Shown here in pieces: positions 1 to 24,769 of a stretch of DNA of 64,000 bases. Position 1 is the stretch's first letter, and every line of letters starts with the position of its first letter. The position numbers and the translations under genes are program-made. Source of the DNA: Mytilus edulis (lineage: Eukaryota > Mollusca > Bivalvia > Mytilida > Mytilidae); contig NC_092345.1 of the NCBI RefSeq assembly GCF_963676685.1, positions 44,103,838 to 44,167,837 on the forward strand. The letters are read 5' to 3'. The notes below the pieces were generated by a model. It had not been told where the DNA came from. It did no database searches and saw nothing but the letters and a program-made list of their open reading frames with translations.

Positions 1-960
1 GAAAATGAGGTCAAGGTCAAATGAACACTGACGAGACAGATGTGAACACTTATTAATCATTCCATGCATCAAATAACGTTGACCTATTGCTTATAGCATC
101 TTAGAAACAAAGTAAACTAGAACTGAACATTGACCTATGAACCATGAAAATGAGGTGAAGGTCAGATGATAACTACCATATACACCTTACAATCATTCTA
201 TACACCAAATATAGTTGATATATTGCTTAAAATCTAATAAAAAAGACCAAAACACAAAAACTTCAAGAAAATGAGGTCAGGTTAAATAAAACCTGCCAAA
301 CTGACATGTACATAATAACTATAACCACTGTACCTTGACAATGAGATCAAGGTCAGATGACATCTGCCAGTTAGACATTACAATCAAATAGAGTAGACCT
401 ATTGCTCAAAGTACTAAGATATTGACTTGACCAAGAAAACTTAACCTTGAATGATCCATGAAATGAGGTTGAGTTCTGTGAAAACTGTTCACATGCATGA
501 GGACTTAATAGGTACACAAATACCAACTAATGTTATCCTATTACACATAATAAGAGAGAAAATTAATATTACAACAAATCTGAACTTTTTTTTTCAAATA
601 GTCTTTGAACCATGAAAATGAGGTCAAGGACAATGTGCATATGACAGATGGAAACTGCATATCATAAGGCATCTATATACAAAGTATGAAGCATCCAGGT
701 CTTCTAAAGTTTGAAATATTAATCCTTTAAGATGTAATTTAACACGGCAACCTGATCACTATCCTTATGTGGACCTCTCTGCGACAACAGTCACAGGCTT
801 GACAAGAATGAGGTCAAGGATAATGGATATATGATAGAAGGAACTTTGTAACAAACAGGGAATCTGCATCCAAGGTATGAAGCATCCAGGTTTTCTACTT
901 TTTTCTGAAATTAAAAGTTTTATACAAATAGTTTACCCTGTCCACTTGTAATCCTTATGT
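1..960. repeat. Diverged tandem repeat, unit about 130-150 bp
   Basis: The phrases ATGAAAATGAGGTCAAGG, TTACAATCATTC, ACACCAAATATAGTTGA and CCTATTGCTTA recur in the same order near positions 1, 144, 268, 335 and 600-880, with many substitutions. The copies are too diverged for a young satellite. Single reverse-oriented copies of the same phrases occur at 61960-62130 and 62885-63020, so this is a dispersed family as well as an array. It continues past the left edge of the window. No coding potential was seen. Confidence 0.7.
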
Positions 961-2650
961 AGCATAAGGCAAAAACAAGAAAGAATTTTCCTTGGAAAGG
1001 TGGGGCTTGAAAATATTTACATCTTCAAATAAATATTTTAACAGGATAAATGATTACAAAAATATTTAACTGGAACTCGCACACATAAGAGTAAAATTTA
1101 ATAAAACAAAAAAACAAAACAAAAATTTGATATGACTTAAATTAATAACTTCAAACACACAGTGAATTTGTATTTTTTTTAATTGTAAAAAATAGTGACA
1201 TATAATACAAGCAGAAATATCCTGCAGTTTAAACAGGACCTTCATTACAATGAGTACAAACTATTTCAGATTATTAATAATAATGGGTAAAAAAAATGAG
1301 ATTGAATCAAACAGTAACAAATCATCACATTTAAATCACAATATAATATATAAGACAGCAGAGTACATGACATACATAAATATCTTTGGTTTTATAAGCA
1401 TATATCTGGTATAATTCCAAAGTTACTTTACTTTACTTGCAAACATTTAAGGTTTATAAGCAAATTTCTCCAGGTGTAATCGTCAACCAGACAAAGTAAA
1501 TCCACTTGTATGAATACCAAGCATTATTTAAGACAATACTACAATCATTCACAGACAGACTAACAGACAGACAGACAAACATACATACACGTATTCAACT
1601 AAAACACATATCCACTTCAGGGACTCTAACGAAATGATTCACACAGGCGTTGGTTCACCACATGGAATTTAATAAAACACAAAGAGTATAGAAAATCTCC
1701 AAAGAGGTACTTTTTTTTTATGTAAAATTGTCTAATTACAGATTTCATGTTTATGACAGCTACAGTAAAATGAATAACAAGCAAGCTTTCAAACCTTCTT
1801 AAACTTTAAATGTGTAATTTGTATTTTAAACCAGGTATGGTTTGAATTGTTTTTTATTTCCATTTTTTCTTTTTATATAATCCAAATAAAAAAAAATAAA
1901 ATTAAAAAGGCCTCTTCCTCAGATATAACTTACCCTTTCAAAAGTGACTTAATTCCCATCACAAAGTTGTTCCTGTACATTGACTAACATTTACCTGCCA
2001 TGAGTTAAAAATATAATATTGTTACAAAAGCTCTGTTTTACCATCTCTTTTACATAAATATACATGTAGCAATTAACAATATAGAAATGTATTCAATATC
2101 AATGAAAAACAATCCTGTTATGCAATGCTTAAATTTTTCAGAAAATGAGCAATATAGTATAATTTTATTATCAGTCACCACATTCTTTCATACTTGTATA
2201 CCAACATTCGTAATCATTTAACCTATATTTAATCACTAAATTACACATGCCTGCAAGTTATAAACAATGTAAATCAAAATATGACGATTACCCTTTTCAA
2301 ATAAGATTTCAATTTTTATTCTCCATTTCTATCTTGAATACAGGAAGACAAAATTTTAAAAAATACAAAAGAATTTGAATTCCAATAAATATCATTGACA
2401 GCATTTTGTAGCTTAACACTACTACAGAACTACAGAATAAAGAGCAATTTAATTGTTCTTGCACCAAAAATAATAAAAAAAAAATCACACCCCTCAATAC
2501 TATTACCAAATATTGCAATATTGAAGAACATATGTAAGTTTATTCATCTCCCCCTTAAACATGTAGACCTGAGACTTTATTCCTTTATGTACATTCTCAG
2601 CAGCACTATCAAGATGTTAATTACAAGTCACATTGACAGACAGACATACA
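961..2650. other. AT-rich intergenic stretch without a supported gene
   Basis: Long poly(A)/poly(T) runs, a short CAGA/CAGACA microsatellite near 1551-1585 and another near 2636-2660. The small open frames here are low-complexity and have no splice context that I can defend. Confidence 0.6.
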
Positions 2651-2658
2651 AACAGAAA

Positions 2659-4646
2659 CCAGATGCTCCGCAGGGCGTAGCTTTATACGACCGCAGAGGT
2701 TGAACCCTGAACGGTTAGGGCAAGTATGGACACAACATTCAAGCTGGATTCAGCTCTAAATTTGGATTGTGATTAAATAGTTGACACAGCATAGGTTTCT
2801 GACACAGAATGAATGTGTTCTAATGAACTTAAAATTTTTGTTTCTCTTAGAGCAATTCACTATGCTGTTGAATATTAATCCTCTCAAAAAAATGTTTGAA
2901 GAAATTTTCTTTTTTATTTATGAAATTTCAAATGAGAAAAATTGAACCCAATTTTTTTAATCACATCCCCCTTTCCCTTATTCCAAAACTAATCTCAATT
3001 AAAATTTCTAATGGAGTTTGCAACAATAACTACTCATTTAAATACATCATAAAATATTAAGATGTAAAAAAACTGCTTGTTATCACTGAATGGTAAAGAT
3101 TATTTTAATTTATCAGTTGGTAGTAAAAAGTGAATATACATTGTATATTGTATATAACAAAGATTTAAGTTGATTCTGGACAAAGAAAGATAACTCCAAT
3201 TAAAAAAAAATCTTGCTATTGCACAATATTTTGCAATTAGATATTTCTTGCTTACTATTCTGGACAAAGAAAGATAACTCTAATTAAAAAAAAAATTGAT
3301 ATTTCACAATATTGTGCAATTAGATATTTCTTGCCATTGCGCAATACTGTGCAATTGAAAAGACTTGCTATTGCACAATACTTAATATAATAATTTGAGA
3401 TCCTGATTTGGACCAACTTGAAAACTGGGCCCATAATAAAAAATCTAAGTACATTTTTGGATTCAGCATATCAAAGAACTTCAAGATTTCAATTTTTGTT
3501 AAAATCAGACTAAGTTTAATTTTGGACCCTTTGGACTTTAGTGTAGACCAATTTGAAAACAGGACCAAAAATGAAGAATCTACATACACAGTTAGATTTG
3601 GTATATCAAAGAACCCCATTTATTCAATTTTTGATGAAATCAAACAAAGTTTAATTTTGGTCCCCGATTTGGACCAACTTGAAAACTGGGCCAATAATCA
3701 AGAATCTAAGTACATTTTTAGATTCAGCATATCAAAGAACCTAACTGATTCATTTTTTGTCAAAATCAAAATAAGTTTAATTTTGGACCCTTTGGACCTT
3801 AATGTAGACCAATTTGAAAACGGGACCAAAAGTTAAGAATCTACATACACAGTCATGACAGTTAGATTCAGCATATCAAAGAACCCCAATTATTCAATTT
3901 TGATGAAATCAAACAAAAGTTTAATTTTGGACCCTTTGGGCCCCTTATTATGTTGGGACCAAAACTCCCAAAATCAAACCCAACCTTTCTTTTATGGTCA
4001 TAAACCTTGTGTTTAAATTTCATAGATTTCTATTTACTTATACTAACGTTATGGTGCGAAAACCAAGAAAAATGCTTATTTGGGTCCCTTTTTGGCCCCT
4101 AATTCCTAAACTGTTGGGACCTAAACTCCCAAAATCAATACCAACCTTCCTTTTGTAGTCATTAACATTGTGTTTAAATTTCATTGATTTCTATTTACTT
4201 AAACTAATGTTATTGTGCGAAAACCAAGAATAATGCTTATTTGGGCCCTTTTTTGGCCCCTAATTCCTAAACTGTTGAGACCAAAACTCCCAAAATCAAT
4301 CCCAACCGTTCTTTTGTGGTCATAAACCTTGTGTCAAAATTTCATAGATTTCTATTAACTTAAACTAAAGTTATAGTGCGAAAACCAAGAAAATGCTTAT
4401 TTGGGCCCTTTTTGGCCCCTAATTCCTAAAATGTTGGGACCAAAACTCCCAAAATCAATACCAACCTTCCTTTTGTGGTCATAAACCTTGTGTTAAAATT
4501 TCATAGATTTCCATTCACTTTTACTAAAGTTAGAGTGCGAAAACTAAAAGTATTCGGACGCCGGACGACGACGAAGACGACGACGCAGACGCCAACGTGA
4601 TAGCAATATACGACGAAAATTTTTTCAAAATTTGCGGTCGTATAAA
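2659..4646 (-). mobile_element. Transposon-like element, TACGACCGCA family, copy 1
   Basis: The element is bounded by inverted termini: TTTATACGACCGCA at 2682-2695 and TGCGGTCGTATAAA at 4633-4646. A conserved extension, CAGATGCTCCGCAGGGCG, lies just outside the left terminus. The interior is noncoding and itself repetitive: a doubled block with a short cytosine-poor GCACAATA phrase (3178-3345), about three copies of a GGACCAACTTGAAAACTGGG-type block (3400-3900), and four copies of a roughly 165-bp block containing CTGTTGGGACC and CTCCCAAAATCAA (3930-4540). A GAC/GACG-rich stretch (4555-4600) precedes the right end. The open frames across 3408-3836 simply translate the internal repeats. It is probably a non-autonomous DNA transposon; no transposase is visible. 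The same family recurs at 47319-47934 and 59634-61123 in the opposite orientation. Confidence 0.7.
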
Positions 4647-5282
4647 AACAAATTGTATTTTGATTCACACATACCTCCAAAAAACATTTTTTGCAAGAGG
4701 AGGGAAGGGGGGTATAATAATTGCACTATTGATTGGTTATATACCCATTGTTAACAATTTACTAAGCTAAATGTATGGTGTATGCTTTAGGAAATATTAT
4801 GCTACCACATTAATTTCTGAAATGTTACCAAAATTTCCATTTAAAATAAGATATCACCAAAGACAAAAATTTGCCACTGAACATATTTTTCTAACTACTA
4901 TACCTATCCTTTTTCTGCTTAACTACTATGTTTTAGTAAATCATACATCTGAAATCATGCATATATAATATAAAAATGTCAATGTCAAATTTGGTTTTTC
5001 ACTAAAATTTCGAAATTGTGAAATCCCAAATCTTGAACATCATACGTATCAATGTTATTTTTTATACAAATGAATATGTCTAAATTACACTCAGTACATG
5101 TATACTAAATGCATTTGGATTGTAAATTGGTGAATTTGATGTAACCATTTCAACAAACTAATTTATAAAAAACACAGAAATTTCTACTCAGCCAATTTCT
5201 ATTAAAAAATAAGTAAGTTTCAAAAATTTTGGAATGCTTCAGAAATATATGTCATGGTAAAATGTTTTGAAAACAAACATAT

Positions 5283-5415
5283 CACTGATACCGGGCTTAA
5301 AATGTGTAGCCAGATGTGTGCTTTGTCTACAAAAGACTCATCAGTGACTCTTGAATCAAAAATGTTTAAAAGGCCAAATTAAGTACAAAGTTCAAGCGCA
5401 AACAAATACTTTACA
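5283..5415 (+). repeat. Dispersed repeat, GTCTACAAAAGACTCATCAG family
   Basis: It contains TTTGTCTACAAAAGACTCAT followed by CAGTGACTCTTGAATCAAAA and AAAGGCCAAATTAAGTACAAAG. The same ordered phrases occur at 25590-25690, 29096-29200, 30650-30800, 49690-49790 and, reversed, 61690-61865. It is a short noncoding interspersed family (SINE or MITE), whose mechanism is not evident. Confidence 0.7.
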
Positions 5416-5445
5416 TCACAGTTAAGACTGAATAAATGTCTTTAA

Positions 5446-5719
5446 GGTGGTACCTAACACTACAGGGAGATAACTCTGTAATATCAGCTAAACGTTTTAT
5501 TCACGTTGTGTTGTTAAGGGAATATTAAAGCTTCTCATTGATCAAAACTAGTCTTTGTCAAACTGCTATGTAACCAGTGTAATTTTTCTGATAAAATGAT
5601 TGGTTCAAATTTTTTGAAATTTTTATATTTTTCTCAAAGGGTTAAAGTAAATACTTTGTCAAAATTTTATGAAAATTAAACGAGCCAAATTAATTTTAGT
5701 CAAGGTGTTGGGTACCACC
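5446..5719 (+). mobile_element. 274-bp MITE flanked by TTAA, copy 1
   Basis: TTAA (5442-5445) is followed by GGTGGTACCTAACACTACAG. The right end is GGTACCACC followed by TTAA (5720-5723). The inverted ends match for at least 9 bp. A second copy of 275 bp in reverse orientation lies at 52405-52679, and a fragment at 12781-12827. Size, TTAA flanks and lack of coding capacity indicate a miniature inverted-repeat transposable element. The superfamily is unresolved; TTAA duplication would fit piggyBac, but the terminal bases GG do not. Confidence 0.8.
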
Positions 5720-7534
5720 TTAATAAAAAAATTAAAAAAATTCTGAAACAAATTTAAGGCAGGTAGATGACGGAGAAGGTTTGCAATTCTTAACATTTAT
5801 TTGCAACATTCACAACATAAGAAATAACAAAATTTAACTGCACCAATGAAAAAAATACAAAAATCCTTAGTAACCAAATCATGAAGGTGAAACAACTAAC
5901 CGTTGGTCCATAGGGTAATCATTTAACAAAATAAACTTAACAAAAGTTGCTACAAACAAAACTAAACCACCTTTCTGTGTTCTCCCACATATATACAAGT
6001 AGCACTCTGCAATTTGAAATAGCACTGCTTTTCGGAAATTATACCAGCACATTTATAATACATGTTATTATAAATTTAGTATGTCCGTAGCACTATGGCA
6101 AAACAAATATAGTGCCACAGCAACATGCTGTTTTATATCCCTGTGGAGAACACTGCCTTTGTAAATAAACAAAAAACAAACAAAAAGGTTAAAATAATTA
6201 TCAGTATTCTCGTTTAAATAATAGAATTTAATGAATTTAATGCAAAAGGTAAGTACAAAAATCCAACATAAATGTTCTTTTGATAATATGTATTGATATC
6301 GTTCAGCTAATACAGTTGCTTTGTGAAAGAAAGGATGAAATATGAATGATGAAATGGTTGTAAATTTCTTTATACTATATTTTTCTAATTCAAAGTGTTG
6401 TCAATGTAGGGAATGATTACTGGCTATTTCATCTGGGCAGTGGTGTGAGGGCAAGGTTATTTAATAATTCCTGAAATTGCAAAAAAAATAATAATCCTTT
6501 CAAAATTATGCTAATTTATTGAAAAGAATAAATGGCACAAGAAAGTGTTGTCACTTTAGTAAAGAAATGTTGTTTGTGATGTCAATTTAACATTCTTAGC
6601 ATATCAAAATTTACTTTTTGCATGGCTATTTTTTTGAAAAAAAGATGAACATCCTATCACAAAAAGATATTTCTGGCTTTTTAAATTTTTTAGCAAAATA
6701 TCTTAAACTTAACAGGATGTGGTAGTATCAATTTAAACAGTTTCTAACAGATTAATAAGGAAAATAAATAACTTCAAAATTAACAATCAACCTATAATAA
6801 TTATAAAATGGTTCAGACATTAACAAACCTTTTTTTATATAACTGACTATATAAATATTTGAATATTACAATACAATAATACAGCTAAATATATATGAGA
6901 TTTAAGCCTCTGTTAGTATGGTTTTCTATATCCTTAAAAAAAATACATGGCACACACAACTAATAATATACTGCTAAGATATGATAATTACTTCAAATAA
7001 AAAATATTAAATATCGTTATCTATTGCATATAATTAGAAAGATAGAATAGGAAAAAACAGGAAGATCTTCTTGCAATTGGAAAAAATTGAGACAAACTTC
7101 ACTTCGTGGGACAAATTCTTTTCACAAACCATACTTTAGCATTTATGTCCTCTCTAACTTTTTTTTTTTATCAATGTAAAGAATTCGTAAACAGCAGAAA
7201 ATAGATTTGAAAGAAAATAATTTTACTATTAACGATTCTCATAAAGATATAATTTTTAAACTCTGAACTGTAAAATATTGCTACCACTTGAAATATCCTT
7301 AAAGTTACAATATCAACTAAATAAATAGGTTCTAACTAAGAAAATACAAAAATAAAGACAGCCTCAGTCTGATTTCCAGTCACATGGCATGTAACTTCCA
7401 ATCAAAAAGCCTGAACATTAGTCTAAATCTCTTAATTATGCAAGTGCTTATAAAATTGTAGTAAATGTATCGCAGTTTGATAATGGACACTTACAATAAA
7501 GTATTTATTATAAACATCTAAATAAAAATCTACA

Positions 7535-19972
<12,438 letters not shown>

Positions 19973-19984
19973 CGTGAACTGTAT

Positions 19985-20880
19985 GTCCTGGTCCTGTCAA
20001 CAGTAGACGATATTTCGGTTGAACAATCCCGCAGTGAATGTAAGATCGTTTCTAATTGGCTAATGCAAATGTTGTAGCTAATCACCACAATAAAAGTTTA
20101 ATAAAAGTATTCAACAACGTTTGTATAATACAAGACCATTTGTATTTTCTACTATAAAACAAATGAAAAAAATATATATATTTACATATTTATTATATAT
20201 CTAATTTTATTCAGAGATGCATCCTATGGGAGTTTGATATTGCACAAACTGTATATAATTTAACTTGAATCACTGTATTTAAAGTTTATGAATTATATAA
20301 TTTTATTAAGAAATTATAAAAAAAATGTATTATATTTACCAGACAACAAACATCATCGATAAACCGTTACAATGGTCAATTACATCGTTCATGACAGAAA
20401 TACTAATACTCAGTCTCTCTTTCCGCTTTATTCAACTAATGAAGTAAAAAAATACAAGATGCATTTCTAAGGTTTTCATAAGTATTCATTAAATCCATAA
20501 GTGGGACTAGTTGGTAGGCCCAATCTGACTGAAATACATATCATATGTCCAAGCTTTGCTTACAAGGATCTGAAAACGCTCTTTTTTACTTTCTGTTTTA
20601 AAGAACTAGGTTTTGTCTGATTGATACAAAACGCTTCAAAAATTGGAAGGCTGAAATGTCATTGGCTGATTTTAAGAACAGAAAGTTAGATTACTAACAA
20701 TGGACTAAATATACTAGTAAATTCTGTAACCATGGGCTTTTTATACTAGTAATATTTGTCCGCCCAGACATATTTTACCAGGTCACATTTATCACTTACA
20801 TTATCAGATCATTGTAAGGAATGCTTGGACACATGAAAATATTGTGGTAGGCTATAATTCAGTACGGTGTAATCGTTTCT
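19985..20880. other. Upstream region of the carrier gene
   Basis: This is the 5' flank of the minus-strand carrier gene. I see no TATA box at a convincing distance, no CpG-rich island and no further exon; the sequence is ordinary AT-rich DNA. A first member of the word repeat AGTGGGACTAGTTGG is at 20500-20515. Confidence 0.4.
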
Positions 20881-20884
20881 TTCA

Positions 20885-21290
20885 TTTAGTGGGACGAGTT
20901 GGCGGCAGACGTTTATTCATTGTGATTTAATTCATTTCATAAGTGGTTCGAGTGTGTATTCCTTAATGCTGTTAGATATAATTCTTTGATCAAAAGTTGG
21001 GCGAGTTGGCAGGACTAAATTCGCCGGTATTTTACTGGGTTTTTTAAGTTGTTAGAGTTGGTATTCCTTAATGCAGCAATATATAGTTCTTTTATCATAA
21101 GTTGGGTGAGTTGGCATGGTTGCCGGAATTTACTATTTTTTTTAAAAGTGGGGCGAGTTATCCGACCTTTATTCATCGGGAGTTTACCTTTTTTCGTAAG
21201 TAAAGCGAGTTGGCATGAGTGAATCCAACGAGCTAATTTACCCTTTTCCTTAAGTAGGTAGAGGTCGAAAAGTATGGCGATTTGGCAGTG
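20885..21290 (+). repeat. Degenerate word-like minisatellite, GGGCGAGTTGGC
   Basis: Variants of GTTGGGCGAGTTGGCA occur at about 20889, 20940, 20998, 21102, 21154, 21202 and 21273, separated by 45-100 bp of related spacer that often contains TTTATTC, ATTTAC or TATTCCTTAATGC. The core is conserved while the spacing varies. No protein frame is preserved through it. Confidence 0.65.
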
Positions 21291-21404
21291 GGGATATTTG
21301 TCAAGGACTCTAAGTAGAGATGGTGCCCCTAAAAAAACTCGAGAAGGCTACTTTAGAGCTTATTGTTGTATCTGTATATTAATCATCTTATTGTGTTTTT
21401 GTTA

Positions 21405-21785
21405 ATGTTTTCGTTTGGTTGCTGTTTCATCGGTGTTTATGTTATCTTGTCATTTTAGTGTTATATTTAACATTGACATTAAAGCGCGAGTTTTTGCTAG
21501 CCACAAAACCTTGCAAGATCAACCCATTATTTTTTCTTAACATGTTCTGTTCTAAGTCGTGAAAATGGCAGTTGTTATCTTATAGTTCTTATCTTTGTGT
21601 GTTGCATTGTCTTTTGATTTTTTTGTTGCACTTCAGTGTTTATGCTGTTTCGTTGTTTTCCTTTTATAGTTGATGTGTTTCCCTTGGTTTTAGTTTGTAA
21701 CCCGGATTCGTTTTCTCTCATTCGATTTATGACTTTCGAACAGCAGTATGCTACTGTTACCTTAAAGTTTATTTATTCATCCTGA
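21405..21785 (+). repeat. Dispersed repeat family ending in TTCGAACAGCAGTATGCTAC
   Basis: It shares ordered phrases with 35080-35440 and, reversed, with 62120-62340: GTGTTATATTTAACATT, ACATTAAAGNGCNAG, CTAGCCACAAA, GTTTTAGTTTGTAA and GATTTATGANTTTCGAACAG. About 380 bp, noncoding. Confidence 0.65.
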
Positions 21786-22089
21786 TCATTTACACACTCA
21801 TTATAGGAGGAAACACATTTTTTTGGAGAGATTATTCAATTTGATTAGAAATTAAACATGGACCGATACACTCACACACTGAATAAAGGACATTATGGCT
21901 TCATTTTATAAGTCCATCGACACCGTTGTACAATCAATGATCTCGAGAGAAACAAATTTAATTCTATTTTATTCAACCAAAATATAATCTTTCGTAGAGC
22001 AACTGCATTACATCCATTTGTATCGTGAACTGAAACATGAATAGACTCAAATGATAGCAGTTAAAAGATTTGCCCAGAAAACTACACCA

Positions 22090-22864
22090 TTTATCGAAAA
22101 GACCACAAAATGGAATTGGAAAAGTTCAGAAGTAGACACGAATACCATAAAATTTAAGGAACGAGGAAGACTCATATATCACAATATAATAGAGCAAACT
22201 TGGTAGGTTACAAATATGACCTTACTACACTATATAAACAGCCGAGTCAAATCTATAGATCTAAAAATCAGAAATGCAAACAATATATCATGGTAAGAAT
22301 AATGACTGTTCTACAAAATGGAATCAAATCTAGATCATGTACCACACACAAAACAATACAAGAAGAGAAATAAGCACAACAATGGAAGAAAGTCAATCTA
22401 ATAATCTAACTACACCAAAAAAAAGCAACGACTCTACTAAAGAATGGAAAAAAAACTAGGATCCCAAAGTATATAAAGGCTCGAAGATAGAGGTGCAAAG
22501 AAAACAACGAAATGCTTACAGGGCTACACATTGAAGATATCATTACTCATCAAAACGATGACAAACCATTTGAGAGATCCAAGAAATTCTTGACTTTTGT
22601 CAAGCATGAAAGAAAAGAAAAGATTGGAATAACATCACCCATGAAGAAAGAAAAACTGGTCGAGTCCCTTCCTCTATTACATAAATGATTTGCAGGAAGA
22701 CTTGAACAGTGTGTCTGATTACAGATAAAACCATCGCCTACCTGACAATAACATAAAAAAGATGAGGAAAAATATTACAAGATGCTATGAATAACCAGTA
22801 AGATGGGAAAACTATGGTACATGCAAATTCATCCTGGTAAATGCAACATCTTGAGGGTAAAAAC
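22090..22864 (+). pseudogene. Decayed non-LTR retrotransposon, 5' part with internal deletion
   Basis: The frame at 22536-22690 reads DIITHQNDDKPFERSKKFLT then VKHERKEKIGITSP, the linker just ahead of the reverse transcriptase domain in jockey/CR1-like LINEs. Immediately after it another frame gives YYINDLQEDLNS, DKTIAYLTI and WYMQIHPGKCNILRV, which belong near the end of the polymerase domain. The catalytic core between them is therefore deleted, and frameshifts and stops are frequent. The region 22090-22500 is lysine- and asparagine-rich in places and may be more of the same element. The piece ends where another transposon has inserted at 22865. It cannot encode a functional enzyme. Confidence 0.75.
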
Positions 22865-24170
22865 TAGAGGCTCTTAAGAGCATGTGTCGCTCACCTTGGT
22901 CTTTGTGCATACATGTATTAAACAAAGGACACAGATGGATTCATGACAAAATTGAATTTTGATGATGGTGATGTGTTTGTAGATCCTACTTTTTGTAGAA
23001 CATTCTTGCTACTTACAATTTTCTCTATCTATAATAAACTTGGCCCTTTTGTTACAGAGGAAAATATTTTGTAAAAATTTACAAAAAATTACCAAACTAA
23101 TGAAAATTGTTAAAAATTGACAATTACTCTTTAAGAGGTCAAATGACCATTTTGGTCATGTTGACTTATTTGTTTATCTTACTTTGCTGAACATTATTGC
23201 TGTTTACAGGTTAAATCTATCTATAATAGTATTCAAGATAATAAACAAAAACAGCAAAATTTCTTTAAAAATTATCAATTGGGTGGGCCGGAGGGGGGGG
23301 GGGCAGCATTCCAACAACCGGTTGTCGAATTCATCTGAAAATTTCAGGGCATATAAATTTTGACTTGTTAAACAATTTTATCCCATGTCAGATTTGCTCT
23401 AAATGCTTTGAGTTATAAGCCAAAATCTATGTTTTACCCCTATTTTCTATTTTTAGCCATGGCGGCCATCTTGGTTGGCTGGCCGGGTCAACGGACACAT
23501 TTTCAAATTACATACCCTAATGATGATTGTGGACAAGTTTGGTTAAATTTGACTTAGTAGATTCATTGGAGAAGATTTTTGTAAAAGATTACAAAAATTT
23601 ACGAAAAAATGTTGAAAATTGACTTTAAAGGGCAGTAACTCCTTAAGAGATCAATTGACCATTTTGATTATGCAGACTTATTTGTAGATCTTAATTTACT
23701 GAGCATTCTGGCTGTTCACAGTTTACCCTTATCTATAATAATATTCAAGATAATAACCAAAAATGGCAAAATTTCCTTAAAATTACCAATTTAGGGTCAG
23801 CAACCCAACAACGGGTACTCCGATTCATCTGAAAATTTCAGAGCAGATAGATCTTGACCGGATAAACAATTTGATTCCTCGGCAGATTTGCTCTAAATGC
23901 TTTTGTTTCAGAAATATAAGCCAAAATCTTCATTTTACCACTATTTTCTTTTTTCTTAGCCATGGCGGCCATCTTGGTTGGTTGGCTGGATCACCGACCC
24001 AATTTTTAAACTAGATACCCCAATGATGATTGTGGCCAAGTTTGGTTTAATTTTGCCTAGTAGTTTCAGAGGAGAAGATTTTTGTAAAAGTTAACGACGA
24101 CGGACGACGACGGACGCCGGACGCAAAGTGATGAGAAAATCTCACTTGGCACTTCGGCCCAGGTGAGCTA
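22865..24170 (+). mobile_element. Transposon-like element ending AGGTGAGCTA, inserted in the LINE
   Basis: The left end is TAGAGGCTCTTAAGAGCATG then GTCGCTCACCTTGG; the right end is CACTTCGGCCCAGGTGAGCTA. GCTCACCT and AGGTGAGC form a short, imperfect inverted terminus. The interior is noncoding and built from two units of about 500 bp, each with ATTGACAATTACTC-like, AAAATTTCAGNGCA and GCCATGGCGGCCATCTTGG phrases (near 23456 and 23958). A GGACGACGAC-rich stretch lies near 24093-24123. AAAAAC and AAAAAG flank the two ends and may be a target duplication. The two halves of a LINE continue on either side, which fixes the insertion order. Confidence 0.7.
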
Positions 24171-24765
24171 AAAAGGAGACACCAGTTAAAACAGCATTTC
24201 ATGTCATGACCACAGTTGAGAAGTAGTACAGCCATTCAAATACTTAGATATCACCATTTCAAACAAACTGAAATGGAGATCAATACACACAGCAGGTAAC
24301 GGACAATTCAAATATAACACTTGGATTTTTGCGACGAAACATCAGAATTTCATCGACAAAAGGAAAGAGCCAAGCTTACATTGGACTAGTCAGATCGCAG
24401 TCTAAAGTGTTTGGGACCAAGCCACAAAAACGTCCATTGAAACGCTATTCAAAAGGTGCTGGCAGAAATCGATACGTATCAAAGAAATGATAGACCACGT
24501 ACAAATGGAAATCATCACAAGCTCACAGACAGGAAAACCAGACTAGTTACGTTTTATGAAATAAGACTAATATGGTAGCCTTTTCTATAGAAGTAGGACT
24601 CACACCACCAGTGCATCAAGGTAGAAATATTCATTAAATGGCATACCTGGTACAACACTCATGTTTTCATGTATAAAGCTTTCTACCTGACATCCAACAA
24701 TCAGATAAACCACTAGAACCATAAATGCTCCCACCGTTTCAGGCCATTTTTAAAAATTCAATTTC
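24171..24765 (+). pseudogene. Decayed non-LTR retrotransposon, 3' part
   Basis: This continues the fragment ending at 22864. Reading across frames gives FKYLDITISNKLKW, NITLGFLRRNIRISSTK, YIGLVRSQ and KTRLVTFYEI, the C-terminal reverse-transcriptase and thumb region of jockey/CR1-like LINEs. Several frame changes and stop codons interrupt it. The last recognisable piece (about 24680-24765) matches the serine/proline-rich tail of such proteins only loosely. Confidence 0.75.
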
Positions 24766-24769
24766 ACTT

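Larger units (their letters stand above)
4650..7530. other. Region downstream of the carrier gene, including its probable 3' UTR
   Basis: This AT-rich stretch lies 3' of the minus-strand carrier gene. A possible poly(A) signal (TTTATT on the plus strand, AATAAA on the minus strand) sits near 7503-7508, very close to the stop codon. Others lie further down, so the transcript end cannot be fixed. It also contains a MITE (5446-5719) and a copy of the TTTGTCTACAAAAGACTCAT family (5283-5415). No additional gene was seen. Confidence 0.5.

Noticed and set aside
1..960. CRISPR-like regular spacing at the left edge
   Set aside because: The repeats are long and diverged, and the spacers are related to each other; the genome is eukaryotic.
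3408..3836. 142-codon open frame with repeated DQLENW phrases
   Set aside because: It translates the tandem interior of the TACGACCGCA element; other copies do not keep the frame.
24093..24123. GACGACGGACGCC-rich stretch as a possible CpG promoter
   Set aside because: Similar stretches occur at 4555-4600 and, in complement, near 47360 and 59660, always inside transposon ends.
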